DNA from: an uncultured Erysipelotrichaceae bacterium
GTDB lineage: Bacteria; Bacillota_I; Bacilli_A; Erysipelotrichales; Erysipelotrichaceae
Direction: 5' to 3'
DNA: 7,925 nt
Assembly (NCBI GenBank): GCA_937893225.1
Contig: CALBJM010000440.1
Location: 1 to 7,925 of the forward strand
The notes beneath the pieces are model-generated. The model had not been told where the DNA came from. It ran no database searches and saw only the letters and a program-made list of their open reading frames with translations. A program made the translations under genes and the position numbers. Positions 1 through 5,874 of the stretch are shown here, piece after piece (position 1 is the first letter of the stretch; the number at the start of each line of letters is the position of its first letter).

Positions 1-722
1 ATGACTCTACATTCAATTTTTTGATTGGAATGTTATATACGCAGTTATTTCAGATGCTTTATTATCAGGCTGACTATATCCATGATGGGGAACTACCTGT
101 ACCCGTACATTTTCTAATGGATGAATTTGCCAACGTAGCTCTTCCAGATGAATTCGACAAATTACTAGCTACTATGCGATCTCGGCAAATTTTTGTATCT
201 ATCATCATACAGAACCTTGCTCAAATTAAAGCATTATTTAAAGATTCCTGGGAATCTATTGTGGGTAACTGTGATGAATTGTATTACTTAGGAGGCAACG
301 AACAAAGCACACATAAATTCATTAGTGAATATCTTGGAAAAGAAACATTAGATACCAATACCTATGGAAAATCCAGTGGAAGAAGTGGAAATTACTCCAC
401 GAATTATCAACAAACCGGTAGAGAATTACTAACTGCCGATGAAGTCCGATTGTTGGATAACAACTACGGACTTCTTTTCATTAAGGGAGAACGACCAATC
501 AGAGACAAAAAATATGACTTACTAAAACATCCAAGAATAAAGCAAACATTAGATGGAGGTAGAGAACCTTTTATTCATGGCCAGGCTTCTCATTATATTG
601 AAGATTGGCAAAATATTCTTCTTTCCAATAAACCTTATGAACTCTTGGATGAAGAAGAAACAGAATACTATCTTGAAAAAATAAAGGAGAAATCACAGAA
701 TGAAAAACATCAAGAAAATTAA
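1..722 (+). CDS. virD4: VirD4-like coupling protein (type IV secretion ATPase), 3' part only
   Basis: This is the C-terminal part of a VirD4/TraG coupling protein; the 5' part lies outside the window. The frame is open from the left edge (first full codon at 3), so the TTG at 21 is internal, not a start. About 239 residues are present. The Walker B segment is visible as FLMDEFAN, with the acidic pair encoded at 120-125. It is followed by the family-typical SRQIFVSIIIQNLAQIK stretch and then VGNCDELYYLGG. The C-terminal tail is charged and Glu/Lys-rich. Known of the family: a membrane-anchored hexameric ATPase that brings the relaxase-DNA complex to the mating channel. The Walker A region is not in view. 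The gene ends by overlapping the next gene by 23 bases, which implies co-translation in the transfer operon. It resembles the VirD4 of Tn1549/CTn4-type elements (CD1115 family) rather than Tn916 FtsK-like Orf21. Confidence 0.93.
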   Translation, partial: DSTFNFLIGMLYTQLFQMLYYQADYIHDGELPVPVHFLMDEFANVALPDEFDKLLATMRSRQIFVSIIIQNLAQIKALFKDSWESIVGNCDELYYLGGNEQSTHKFISEYLGKETLDTNTYGKSSGRSGNYSTNYQQTGRELLTADEVRLLDNNYGLLFIKGERPIRDKKYDLLKHPRIKQTLDGGREPFIHGQASHYIEDWQNILLSNKPYELLDEEETEYYLEKIKEKSQNEKHQEN

Positions 723-1005
723 AACTATATTCTCTGCAATTTATATTGCACTCATAACACTGAATGCGTTCATCACACCAGTTTATGCTGCAGAAGATCC
801 TGTTGCTGTAATAAACAATTTCAGTGATTTCATGTTTGGAATGATTCGTGCCATCGGTATGATTCTTCTTGGCTTCGGTATTGTACAAGTCGGCTTATCT
901 TTAAAAAGCCATGATCCAAGTCAGCGTGCAAATGGATTTATGACTGTAGCAGGTGGAATTGTCATTACGTTTGCAAAAGAAATTCTGAATATCATTGTCA
1001 GATAA
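700..1005 (+). CDS. Small secreted/membrane protein, VirB2/TrbC- or Maff2-like channel subunit
   Basis: A 101-residue protein that starts at ATG 700 behind AAGGAGA (684-690) and overlaps the end of virD4. Residues 1-30 look like a signal peptide: a Lys-rich N-terminus, a hydrophobic core, and a likely cleavage site after VYA at residue 30. Two hydrophobic helices follow (about 45-67 and 80-98), joined by a short polar loop (SLKSHDPSQRANG). Signal peptide plus two helices and a small polar loop is the architecture of VirB2/TrbC pilins. In Tn1549-like elements a small two-helix membrane protein (often labelled Maff2, or misannotated as glutamyl-tRNA amidotransferase) sits in this same slot between virD4 and the VirB6-like gene. 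The role as pore or pilus-like subunit is inferred from architecture and position; no catalytic motif is present. Confidence 0.85.
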   Translation: MKNIKKIKTIFSAIYIALITLNAFITPVYAAEDPVAVINNFSDFMFGMIRAIGMILLGFGIVQVGLSLKSHDPSQRANGFMTVAGGIVITFAKEILNIIVR

Positions 1006-1020
1006 GGAAGTGATTTCATC

Positions 1021-1851
1021 ATGGATGGAATCATTGACAATTTAACAAGTGCACTGAATACATGGAATGCAAAACTTGCTGAAATATGGTTACTTCTGAC
1101 AGAATCACCTGAAACATTCAAAGGTGGAGATATCTGGCAGATTATTATAAAAATTCATGGAGCATTACAGGCTATCGGACTTGCATTACTTGTGTTGTTC
1201 TTTCTATGGGGAATGATACGTACATGCACAAATTGGCAGGATATCAAACGACCGGAACAGGCATTTAAGTTATTTTTGCGTTTCATTATTGCAAGAGCAC
1301 TTGTCATGTATGGCATGGAACTGATGACTTCTATATTCAAAATCGTTCAAGGAATCATACAGGCAATCACAGAATCTGTAGGTCTTGGAATTGCACAAGA
1401 AACCGTTGTACCTCAGGAAATCATTGATGCAGTTAGCAATACAGGATTTCTTGAATCCATTCCCCTTTGGGCAGTCACATTACTTGGAGCTATTTTTATC
1501 ACAATACTTTCCTTTGTAATGATTCTGACCGTATATGGAAGATTCTTCAAATTGTATATGTATACAGCAATATCCCCTATTCCTTTAGCAGCTGCGGCAG
1601 GAGAAAGCACGCAAAGCACTGCATTTACTTTTATCAAGAGCTATGCAGGTGTATGCCTTGAAGGAGCCATCATAGTTCTTTCATGCATTATCTTCTCTGC
1701 TTTTGCTTCCAGCCCTCCTGTAGTTGATACATCGGCATCAGCTGTAACAATGATTTGGAGTTATATTGGAGAACTTATTTTCAATATGCTAGTACTTGTA
1801 GGAACAATCAAAATGTCTGACAGGATTGTGAGAGAAATGATGGGTTTATAA
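1021..1851 (+). CDS. trbL: VirB6/TrbL-like polytopic conjugation channel protein
   Basis: A 276-residue integral membrane protein. The ATG at 1021 follows AAGGAAG at 1004-1010, which overlaps the stop of the gene before. Hydrophobic segments are seen at about residues 46-67, 83-110, 149-171, 176-193, 209-230 and 243-263. The stretch YTAISPIPLAAAAGE (181-195) between segments is characteristic of the VirB6/TrbL-like family of Firmicute conjugative elements (CD1112-type). A short amphipathic N-terminus precedes the first helix. Known of the family: it forms part of the inner channel through which the DNA-protein complex passes. It is followed not by the next transfer gene but by an 80-base gap and a toxin-antitoxin pair, which is unusual for this operon. 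Confidence 0.92.
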   Translation: MDGIIDNLTSALNTWNAKLAEIWLLLTESPETFKGGDIWQIIIKIHGALQAIGLALLVLFFLWGMIRTCTNWQDIKRPEQAFKLFLRFIIARALVMYGMELMTSIFKIVQGIIQAITESVGLGIAQETVVPQEIIDAVSNTGFLESIPLWAVTLLGAIFITILSFVMILTVYGRFFKLYMYTAISPIPLAAAAGESTQSTAFTFIKSYAGVCLEGAIIVLSCIIFSAFASSPPVVDTSASAVTMIWSYIGELIFNMLVLVGTIKMSDRIVREMMGL

Positions 1852-1879
1852 TTTTGTGGTTACATCGTTGCTACATTTA

Positions 1880-1908
1880 TTGATATTCTATGAGATACTG
1901 TTTATACT
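1880..1908 (+). promoter_or_regulatory. Promoter of the toxin-antitoxin pair
   Basis: TTGATA at 1880-1885 and TATACT at 1903-1908 are separated by exactly 17 bases, a near-consensus sigma-A type promoter. Transcription would begin near 1915, giving a very short leader before the antitoxin ATG at 1932. It lies in the gap after the VirB6-like gene, so the pair can be expressed apart from the transfer operon. Predicted from sequence only. Confidence 0.65.
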
Positions 1909-1912
1909 GTTT
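1895..1912 (+). repeat. Tandem direct repeat ATACTGTTT x2 over the -10 box (possible operator)
   Basis: Two perfect, adjacent copies of ATACTGTTT (1895-1903 and 1904-1912) cover the -10 hexamer and run to the expected start of transcription. DinJ/RelB-type antitoxins usually repress their own promoter by binding short repeats here, so this is a plausible operator. That role is inference; such operators are more often inverted than direct repeats. Confidence 0.5.
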
Positions 1913-1915
1913 ATG

Positions 1916-1923
1916 AAAGGAAG
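1916..1923 (+). promoter_or_regulatory. Ribosome binding site deciding the antitoxin start
   Basis: AAAGGAAG lies 8 bases before ATG 1932. The in-frame GTG at 1923 overlaps this Shine-Dalgarno sequence and so cannot use it, which makes 1932 the start. Confidence 0.75.
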
Positions 1924-1931
1924 TGCTAATT

Positions 1932-2228
1932 ATGCATAACGTAATCAATGCTCAAAAGGATGATGTATTTAGAATCCGCATGAATTCAGAAATAAAAAGT
2001 GAATTAGAAGAAGTTTTTGCAAAAAATGGTTTAACTTTAACAGATGCCGTAAATGTATTTTTTCAACAAGTATTAAATACAGGTGGATTTCCATTTTCTG
2101 TAACTGAGGATAATGCCGAAAAGATGAAAGCAAAGGCTTTATCTAAATTAATGAAAGAACTAGAAATTGGTATGAATTGTACTGAATCCTATTCAGAAGA
2201 AGAAGCCAAAAAGCTGTTAGGTTTATAA
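1932..2228 (+). CDS. relB: RelB/DinJ-family antitoxin
   Basis: A 98-residue protein. Its N-terminal half fits the ribbon-helix-helix DinJ/RelB fold: a beta strand (DVFRIRMNSEIK), then the signature LTLTDAVNVFFQQVLNTGGFPF at about residues 35-56, which matches the DinJ pattern (GL.L..A...F.......GG.PF). The C-terminal half is charged and helical, as expected of a toxin-wrapping tail. It ends one base before the toxin start, so the two are translationally coupled. Known of the family: it neutralises a RelE/YafQ-type mRNA interferase and represses its own operon as a dimer. It has its own promoter and sits between two transfer genes. The family call is strong; the exact partner class is less certain. 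Confidence 0.9.
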   Translation: MHNVINAQKDDVFRIRMNSEIKSELEEVFAKNGLTLTDAVNVFFQQVLNTGGFPFSVTEDNAEKMKAKALSKLMKELEIGMNCTESYSEEEAKKLLGL

Positions 2229-2229
2229 A

Positions 2230-2532
2230 ATGAAGATTATCTATAAAAAAGCAGCAATTGACGATCTTCTTAACATCGAAAACTATATTATTAATCAGTT
2301 TCATAATACTCAAGCCGCAAAGAAGCTTAAAAGTAACATTGTAGATACAATTTCATTATTGAAAGACAATCCTTATTTAGGTCCTAAAATGTCCGACCGT
2401 TTCAACATAGATACATCATTCCGTTATTTAGTCGTATCTAAACAACTTGTATTCTACAATGTCAATAAAGAGAATATCGAAATACTCAGAATACTTGACT
2501 CAAGACAAGATTACTTGTCATTACTATTTTAA
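2230..2532 (+). CDS. relE: RelE/ParE-superfamily toxin
   Basis: A 100-residue basic protein that starts one base after the antitoxin stop. The pattern fits the RelE/ParE fold: an N-terminal strand (MKIIYKKAA), a two-helix hairpin (DDLLNIENYIINQF...LKSNIVDTISLLKDNPYLG), then the beta-sheet core with FRYLVVSKQLVFYNV and the terminal ILRILDSRQDYLSLLF. The last stretch corresponds to the ILRI.H.R.DY..LL motif of the superfamily. The usual His there is replaced by Asp (residue 90), but Arg92 and the DY pair are kept. RelE-like members cut ribosome-bound mRNA and ParE-like members poison gyrase. The sequence does not settle which, although pairing with a DinJ-like antitoxin favours the mRNA interferase. 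Within a conjugative element it probably promotes maintenance. Confidence 0.88.
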   Translation: MKIIYKKAAIDDLLNIENYIINQFHNTQAAKKLKSNIVDTISLLKDNPYLGPKMSDRFNIDTSFRYLVVSKQLVFYNVNKENIEILRILDSRQDYLSLLF

Positions 2533-2540
2533 TTACTACT

Positions 2541-2568
2541 GCAGGAGCTTACTGTTCCTGCTTTTATT
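2541..2568 (+). terminator. Hairpin after the toxin gene, likely weak intrinsic terminator
   Basis: GCAGGA (2541-2546) pairs with TCCTGC (2556-2561), extendable by one G-U pair, around a 7-base loop. A T-rich run starting TTTT follows at 2562. It closes the toxin-antitoxin cassette. The stem is short and the T-run is broken, so read-through into the downstream transfer genes is plausible; no strong promoter was found between here and 2598. Confidence 0.5.
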
Positions 2569-2581
2569 ATGCCTTTTTGAC

Positions 2582-2588
2582 AGGAGAA
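2582..2588 (+). promoter_or_regulatory. Ribosome binding site deciding the start at 2598
   Basis: AGGAGAA lies 9 bases before ATG 2598. The in-frame TTG at 2577 is upstream of this site and has none of its own, so the longer reading is rejected. Confidence 0.7.
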
Positions 2589-2597
2589 GAACATAAA

Positions 2598-2831
2598 ATG
2601 ACAGACTATATATTAAACAAAATCGTATTAAAAAATGGAGATTCATTGGATATTGTTGAATCTTCAACTTTACCATTACCAGAAAGATTAATGTATAAAG
2701 TAGAACATGAAAAGGAAAAGATTATTATCCGTCGTGATATTGGAAAAATGGTTATTCCAGTTGATAATATCTTATTTGCATCATCTATTCCCTTAGATAT
2801 TACTTATGAGGATTTTGATGATGAAATCTAA
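2598..2831 (+). CDS. Uncharacterised 77-residue protein of the transfer operon
   Basis: I do not recognise this protein. The product is short, acidic at its C-terminus (ITYEDFDDEI) and has no signal peptide or membrane helix, so it is probably cytoplasmic. Its pattern suggests mostly beta structure: VLKNGDSLDIVESS, then a turn with LPLPERL, then MYKVEHEKEKIIIRR, and finally MVIPVDNILFASSIPL. A small beta-barrel or Sm/PilZ-like fold would be compatible, but this is only an impression. It has a good ribosome binding site and its last 11 bases overlap the start of the PrgI-like gene, so the two are co-translated. It lies between the toxin-antitoxin cassette and PrgI, where typical Tn1549-like operons go straight from the VirB6-like gene to PrgI. 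It could be a transfer-module accessory protein or could have arrived with the cassette. Confidence 0.75.
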   Translation: MTDYILNKIVLKNGDSLDIVESSTLPLPERLMYKVEHEKEKIIIRRDIGKMVIPVDNILFASSIPLDITYEDFDDEI

Positions 2832-3237
2832 TTTCGAAATTAAAATCAACAAAGAAATACGAGACTATACCGAAAGCATTTTCTTTGGATTATCCATGCG
2901 TCAAAGTATTTTTTCTATCCTTGCCTGTGTGGTTGCATCCATTCTTTACTTCTCTTTTTCCAGTTTACTAGGTATGGAAATAACCAGTTGGTTATGCATG
3001 ATAGGAGCAGCACCCTTTGCTGCATTAGGTTTTATTCGTTTCCAAGGAATGTATGCAGAGAAAATTTTACAAACTGCTATTCATTCTCTTCTTCTTTCAC
3101 ATACAGATCTTTTAAATAAACCATTTAATCTGTATGAAATTCTTTTACAACCACATATTAATGAAGTACGAAAGGAATCCATTTCACATGATAAAAAGCT
3201 ACGAAAGAATCAAAAAATTAAACAAAGAAAAGATTAA
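2821..3237 (+). CDS. prgI: PrgI-family membrane protein of the conjugation apparatus
   Basis: A 138-residue protein. ATG 2821 is chosen because GAGGA (2808-2812) lies about 8 bases before it; ATG 2818 is nearly as good, and ATG 2806 precedes the site. A short polar N-terminus is followed by two adjacent hydrophobic helices (about residues 30-50 and 54-73, separated by GMEITS). Then comes an amphipathic segment and a strongly basic tail ending KKLRKNQKIKQRKD. This layout, and the position directly before virB4, match the PrgI family (CD1111-like) found in Tn1549-type elements and in pCF10. PrgI-like proteins are small membrane subunits thought to work with VirB4, as VirB3 does. The start overlaps the preceding gene by 11 bases, and the tail overlaps virB4 by 50 bases, so translation of all three is linked. 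Confidence 0.88.
   Translation: MKSNFEIKINKEIRDYTESIFFGLSMRQSIFSILACVVASILYFSFSSLLGMEITSWLCMIGAAPFAALGFIRFQGMYAEKILQTAIHSLLLSHTDLLNKPFNLYEILLQPHINEVRKESISHDKKLRKNQKIKQRKD
3171..3177 (+). promoter_or_regulatory. Ribosome binding site deciding the virB4 start
   Basis: AAAGGAA sits inside the end of the PrgI-like gene, 10 bases before ATG 3188. The in-frame ATGs at 3134 and 3161 have no such site, and the VirB4 family homology (KVPKYVQDTIP) begins just after 3188. Confidence 0.7.
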
Positions 3238-5512
3238 AGTTCCAAAATACGTCCAGGATACCATCCCAGTAGATACAATCTACAAGGATGGTATTTTTCG
3301 TATTGGAAACAAATATACAAAAAGTTATCGTTTCTTGGACATCAACTATAAGATTGCATCAGGAGAAGATAAAAGTAACCTTTTTCTCAGTTACAGCGAT
3401 CTGCTCAATTCCTTTGATCCTTCCGTCATGACAAAAATCACAATCAATAATCGAAAAGTAGACATCAGAAAATTCAGTGAAGATATTCTAATTCCACTAA
3501 AGAAGGACAATCTTGATCAATACAGGAAAGAATATAACAACATGATTCTGGAAAAATTGTCTGAAAGTGACGATATTATCCAGGAAAAATATATTACAGT
3601 CACTGTCTTTAAGAACAATATTGACGAAGCAAAATTTACCTTTTCTAGAATCACAGCCGAGTTTTCTACACTATTTGCAAGACTTGGATCTTCTTGCATT
3701 GAATTAAATGCTGAAGAACGATTAAAAATTCTTCATGATTTCTATAGAAATGAAAATGAAGAATTTGTATTTGATATAACAGATCTTGCACGAAAAGGCC
3801 ATTCATTTAAAGATTTGATTACCCCTAACATGTGTAAATTCAAAAATAAATACTTTCAATTAGATAACAAATACGGAAGAGTCCTTTATCTAAGCGATTA
3901 TCCTGGCTTTTTAAAAGATGAATTTGTTTCCGAGCTATGTGATCTCAATAAAAATTTAATGTATTCCATGGATATTATCAGTATACCTACAGACGAAGCA
4001 GTACGAGAGGTTGAAAACAAGTTCCTTGGCGTGGAAAAAAATATTACTGACTGGCAAATAAAGCAAAATCAAAATAACAATTTTTCAGCAATCATCCCCT
4101 ATGACATGGAGTTGCAACGTAAAGAATGCAAAGAATTCCTAGATGATCTGATTGTACGTGATCAAAGAATGATGCTCTGCAACATTACAATTGTTCATCT
4201 CGCAGATTCTTTAGAAGAGCTGGACAAAGATACAGAAACATTAAAAGCTGTAGCTCGTAAATATGTATGTAACCTAGAAATACTGTATTTTTCAAAAAGG
4301 CAGTTAGATGGTCTTCAAACAGCTTTACCAATTGGAGTAAACAAATTGAATATAGCTCGCACTCTACTCACAGAAAGTGCAGCCGTCTTTATTCCCTTCC
4401 GTGCTCAGGAAATCATGGATAAAGGTGGCATCTGGTATGGTCAGAATGCCATTACCAACAATCCAATCTTATGCAATAAAGAATTATTACAGAATCCTAA
4501 TTCCTTTGTATTAGGCGTGCCTGGATCCGGAAAATCTTTCTTAACCAAAGAAGAAATTGAATTCATAATCATGTCTACCGATGATGATATTTTGATTTGT
4601 GATCCTGAAGGAGAATATGATCCTATCATAGAAGCACTAGGTGGCCAGATTGTAGAAATTGGTACAAACAGTTCGGACCATATCAATGCAATGGACATGT
4701 CTGAAGGCTATGGTGATTCAGGGAACTCTATCGCAGACAAATCACAATTCATCATGTCTTTGTTTGAGCAACTAGATGCAAATCATGGAGGAATTTCTCC
4801 AATAGATAGATCCATTATTGATAGATGTGTTGCCTTGGTTTATCAAAATGCACAACAATTCTCCTATGTTCCTACTTTGAAGCACTTATATAACTGCCTG
4901 TTACAACAACCTGAACCAGAAGCAAAATCCTTAGCTATCAAATTAGAACTATTTACTAACGGATCATTAAATATCTTTGCACATAAAACCAATGTAAATA
5001 TTCATTCAAGAGTACTTTCCTTCAATATATTCAATTTGGGGAAACAGCTAAAAACAATGGGGTTACTGGTTATAACTGATGCCTTAATTAATCGTGTAAA
5101 TGATAACTGGCGAAAAGGAAAACGAACGCATGTCTTTATTGATGAAATACATGTCATTTTCGAAAATGAAGAAAGTGCAACCTTCTTTGCTTCTGCATGG
5201 AGACAGTTTAGAAAACGTGATGCCTATCCAACTGGTATTACCCAGAATGTTAAGTATTTACTATCTTCTCAACAAGGAACAAGTATGCTGTCAAACAGTC
5301 TCTTTATTGTCATGTTGAACCAATCTCCAAATGACAGAGAAGATCTTGCAAAACTATTGAACATTTCCGAAGAACAAATGAGTTATATAACTAATGCGCA
5401 ATCTGGATGTGGATTAATTAAATATGGTGGCTCTATTGTCCCACTCGTCAATAAAATGCCTAAAGGACTGCTTTATGATTTGAACACAACAAAACCAAGT
5501 GATAGAAAATAA
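3188..5512 (+). CDS. virB4: VirB4-like conjugation ATPase
   Basis: A 774-residue cytoplasmic/peripheral ATPase, of normal length for the Tn1549-type (CD1110-like) VirB4. The N-terminal domain carries family-typical stretches: KVPKYVQDTIPVDTIYKDGIF near the start, then SYRFLDINYKIA. The ATPase domain is preceded by RTLLTESAAVFIPF and contains the Walker A motif GVPGSGKS (residues 443-450, Lys449). DPEGEY, typical of VirB4, follows at 472-477, and the Walker B motif is VFIDE (649-653). The C-terminus has NQSPNDREDLAKLLNIS and GLIKYGGSIVPLVNKMPK, also diagnostic. All motifs look intact, so it should be active. Known role: powers assembly of the secretion channel and substrate passage. The gene overlaps PrgI by 50 bases and ends 20 bases before a hairpin, which probably closes this operon segment. 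Confidence 0.97.
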   Translation: MIKSYERIKKLNKEKIKVPKYVQDTIPVDTIYKDGIFRIGNKYTKSYRFLDINYKIASGEDKSNLFLSYSDLLNSFDPSVMTKITINNRKVDIRKFSEDILIPLKKDNLDQYRKEYNNMILEKLSESDDIIQEKYITVTVFKNNIDEAKFTFSRITAEFSTLFARLGSSCIELNAEERLKILHDFYRNENEEFVFDITDLARKGHSFKDLITPNMCKFKNKYFQLDNKYGRVLYLSDYPGFLKDEFVSELCDLNKNLMYSMDIISIPTDEAVREVENKFLGVEKNITDWQIKQNQNNNFSAIIPYDMELQRKECKEFLDDLIVRDQRMMLCNITIVHLADSLEELDKDTETLKAVARKYVCNLEILYFSKRQLDGLQTALPIGVNKLNIARTLLTESAAVFIPFRAQEIMDKGGIWYGQNAITNNPILCNKELLQNPNSFVLGVPGSGKSFLTKEEIEFIIMSTDDDILICDPEGEYDPIIEALGGQIVEIGTNSSDHINAMDMSEGYGDSGNSIADKSQFIMSLFEQLDANHGGISPIDRSIIDRCVALVYQNAQQFSYVPTLKHLYNCLLQQPEPEAKSLAIKLELFTNGSLNIFAHKTNVNIHSRVLSFNIFNLGKQLKTMGLLVITDALINRVNDNWRKGKRTHVFIDEIHVIFENEESATFFASAWRQFRKRDAYPTGITQNVKYLLSSQQGTSMLSNSLFIVMLNQSPNDREDLAKLLNISEEQMSYITNAQSGCGLIKYGGSIVPLVNKMPKGLLYDLNTTKPSDRK

Positions 5513-5531
5513 GAGTATAAAACAAAAGAGA

Positions 5532-5566
5532 AAAGAGGATGCCTTGTTATAAAGGGTATCCTCTTT
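5532..5566. terminator. Bidirectional terminator-like hairpin between virB4 and the minus-strand small gene
   Basis: The arms at 5532-5544 and 5554-5566 pair over 13 positions, two of them G-U, around a 9-base loop. In the + direction only TTT at the stem end and CGTCTT follow, a poor U-tract. In the - direction the stem is followed by CTCTTTTGTTTT, a much better one. The hairpin therefore ends virB4 transcription at best partly and suits the small minus-strand gene, whose last codons form one arm and whose stop lies in the loop. Confidence 0.65.
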
Positions 5567-5717
5567 CGTCTTCCAGCCAATACAAGCTTTCCGCAATCAT
5601 TACCTTATATCCATCCATGATCATTTGTTTTTGTCGTGGACTGGCAAGAACAGACAATCTATTCCAAAATGTTCGTTCAAGTGTAACACGACCGTCAATA
5701 TAGTAATGAAACTCCAT
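5547..5717 (-). CDS. Small uncharacterised protein (56 residues) on the minus strand
   Basis: A 56-codon open frame, opposite to every transfer gene. The ATG at 5717 is preceded by AGGAGAA (plus-strand positions 5726-5732) with 8 bases spacing, and by an in-frame stop just upstream, so the start is well defined. It ends with TAA in the loop of the terminator-like hairpin. The product begins MEFHYYIDGRVTLERTFWNR and contains SPRQKQMIMDGYKVMIAES, ending LYWLEDERGYPL. It is soluble-looking, rich in aromatic and charged residues, and has no signal or membrane segment. A beta-hairpin followed by helices is likely. I do not recognise the family; a small DNA-binding or regulatory protein of the element is possible but unproven. 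The matching + strand frame (5625-5849) lacks a ribosome binding site. Confidence 0.65.
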   Translation of the reverse strand: MEFHYYIDGRVTLERTFWNRLSVLASPRQKQMIMDGYKVMIAESLYWLEDERGYPL

Positions 5718-5725
5718 TATTTAAT

Positions 5726-5732
5726 TTCTCCT
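5726..5732 (-). promoter_or_regulatory. Ribosome binding site of the minus-strand small gene
   Basis: Read on the minus strand this is AGGAGAA, 8 bases before the ATG at 5717. It is the main support that the 56-codon frame is a real gene. Confidence 0.6.
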
Positions 5733-5782
5733 GTCACTCAACAGAATGCATTTTACCTCAGCAAAAAATCTAAATGCAGTCT

Positions 5783-5820
5783 TGTATTTATGCAAACAAT
5801 GAGCTTACTCAATAAATACA
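5783..5820. repeat. Composite inverted repeat / stem-loop between divergent genes
   Basis: TGTATTTAT (5783-5791) is a perfect inverted match to ATAAATACA (5812-5820). Nested inside is TGAG-CTTA-CTCA (5800-5811), leaving an 8-base bulge (GCAAACAA) on one side. No T-run follows on either strand, so it is not a terminator. It lies between the divergent small gene and the hydrolase gene and could be a protein-binding operator or an RNA structure in the leader of either. Confidence 0.5.
5785..5812 (-). promoter_or_regulatory. Possible promoter for the minus-strand small gene
   Basis: On the minus strand TTGAGT (5812-5807) and TAAATA (5790-5785) are spaced by 16 bases, a passable sigma-A type promoter about 70 bases before the small gene. 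It falls wholly inside the inverted repeat 5783-5820. Weak evidence, from sequence only. Confidence 0.3.
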
Positions 5821-5859
5821 GTGTTTCTGCTCATTTACAAATTCTCTGATTTACATAAT

Positions 5860-5866
5860 AAGGAGG
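5860..5866 (+). promoter_or_regulatory. Ribosome binding site selecting the TTG start of the hydrolase gene
   Basis: AAGGAGG, a perfect Shine-Dalgarno core, sits 8 bases before TTG 5875. The only other upstream in-frame start (GTG 5821) would place this site inside the coding region, so TTG is preferred. Confidence 0.8.
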
Positions 5867-5874
5867 TCAGTATT

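Noticed and set aside
571..888. Minus-strand 105-codon open frame across the end of virD4 and the small membrane gene
   Set aside because: Both underlying + strand genes are clear family members with good ribosome binding sites; the minus product has no recognisable pattern.
3134..3187. Longer virB4 with 18 extra N-terminal residues
   Set aside because: No ribosome binding site before 3134, and VirB4 family similarity begins after 3188.
5100..5318. Plus-strand 72-codon frame inside virB4
   Set aside because: Alternate frame of the conserved Walker B region of VirB4; no start signal of its own.
5414..5596. Minus-strand 60-codon open frame over the end of virB4
   Set aside because: It lies mostly antisense to conserved virB4 codons, has no ribosome binding site and overlaps the better supported 56-codon gene.
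5625..5849. Plus-strand 74-codon open frame in the virB4-hydrolase gap
   Set aside because: No ribosome binding site and a low-quality composition; the minus-strand frame 5547-5717 over the same bases is much better supported.
5833..5855. Two copies of ATTTACA before the hydrolase gene
   Set aside because: A 7-base AT-rich repeat is easily random, and no promoter element or palindrome accompanies it.
5821..5874. Upstream GTG start for the hydrolase (18 extra residues)
   Set aside because: The perfect AAGGAGG at 5860-5866 would be internal; it is ideally spaced for TTG 5875.
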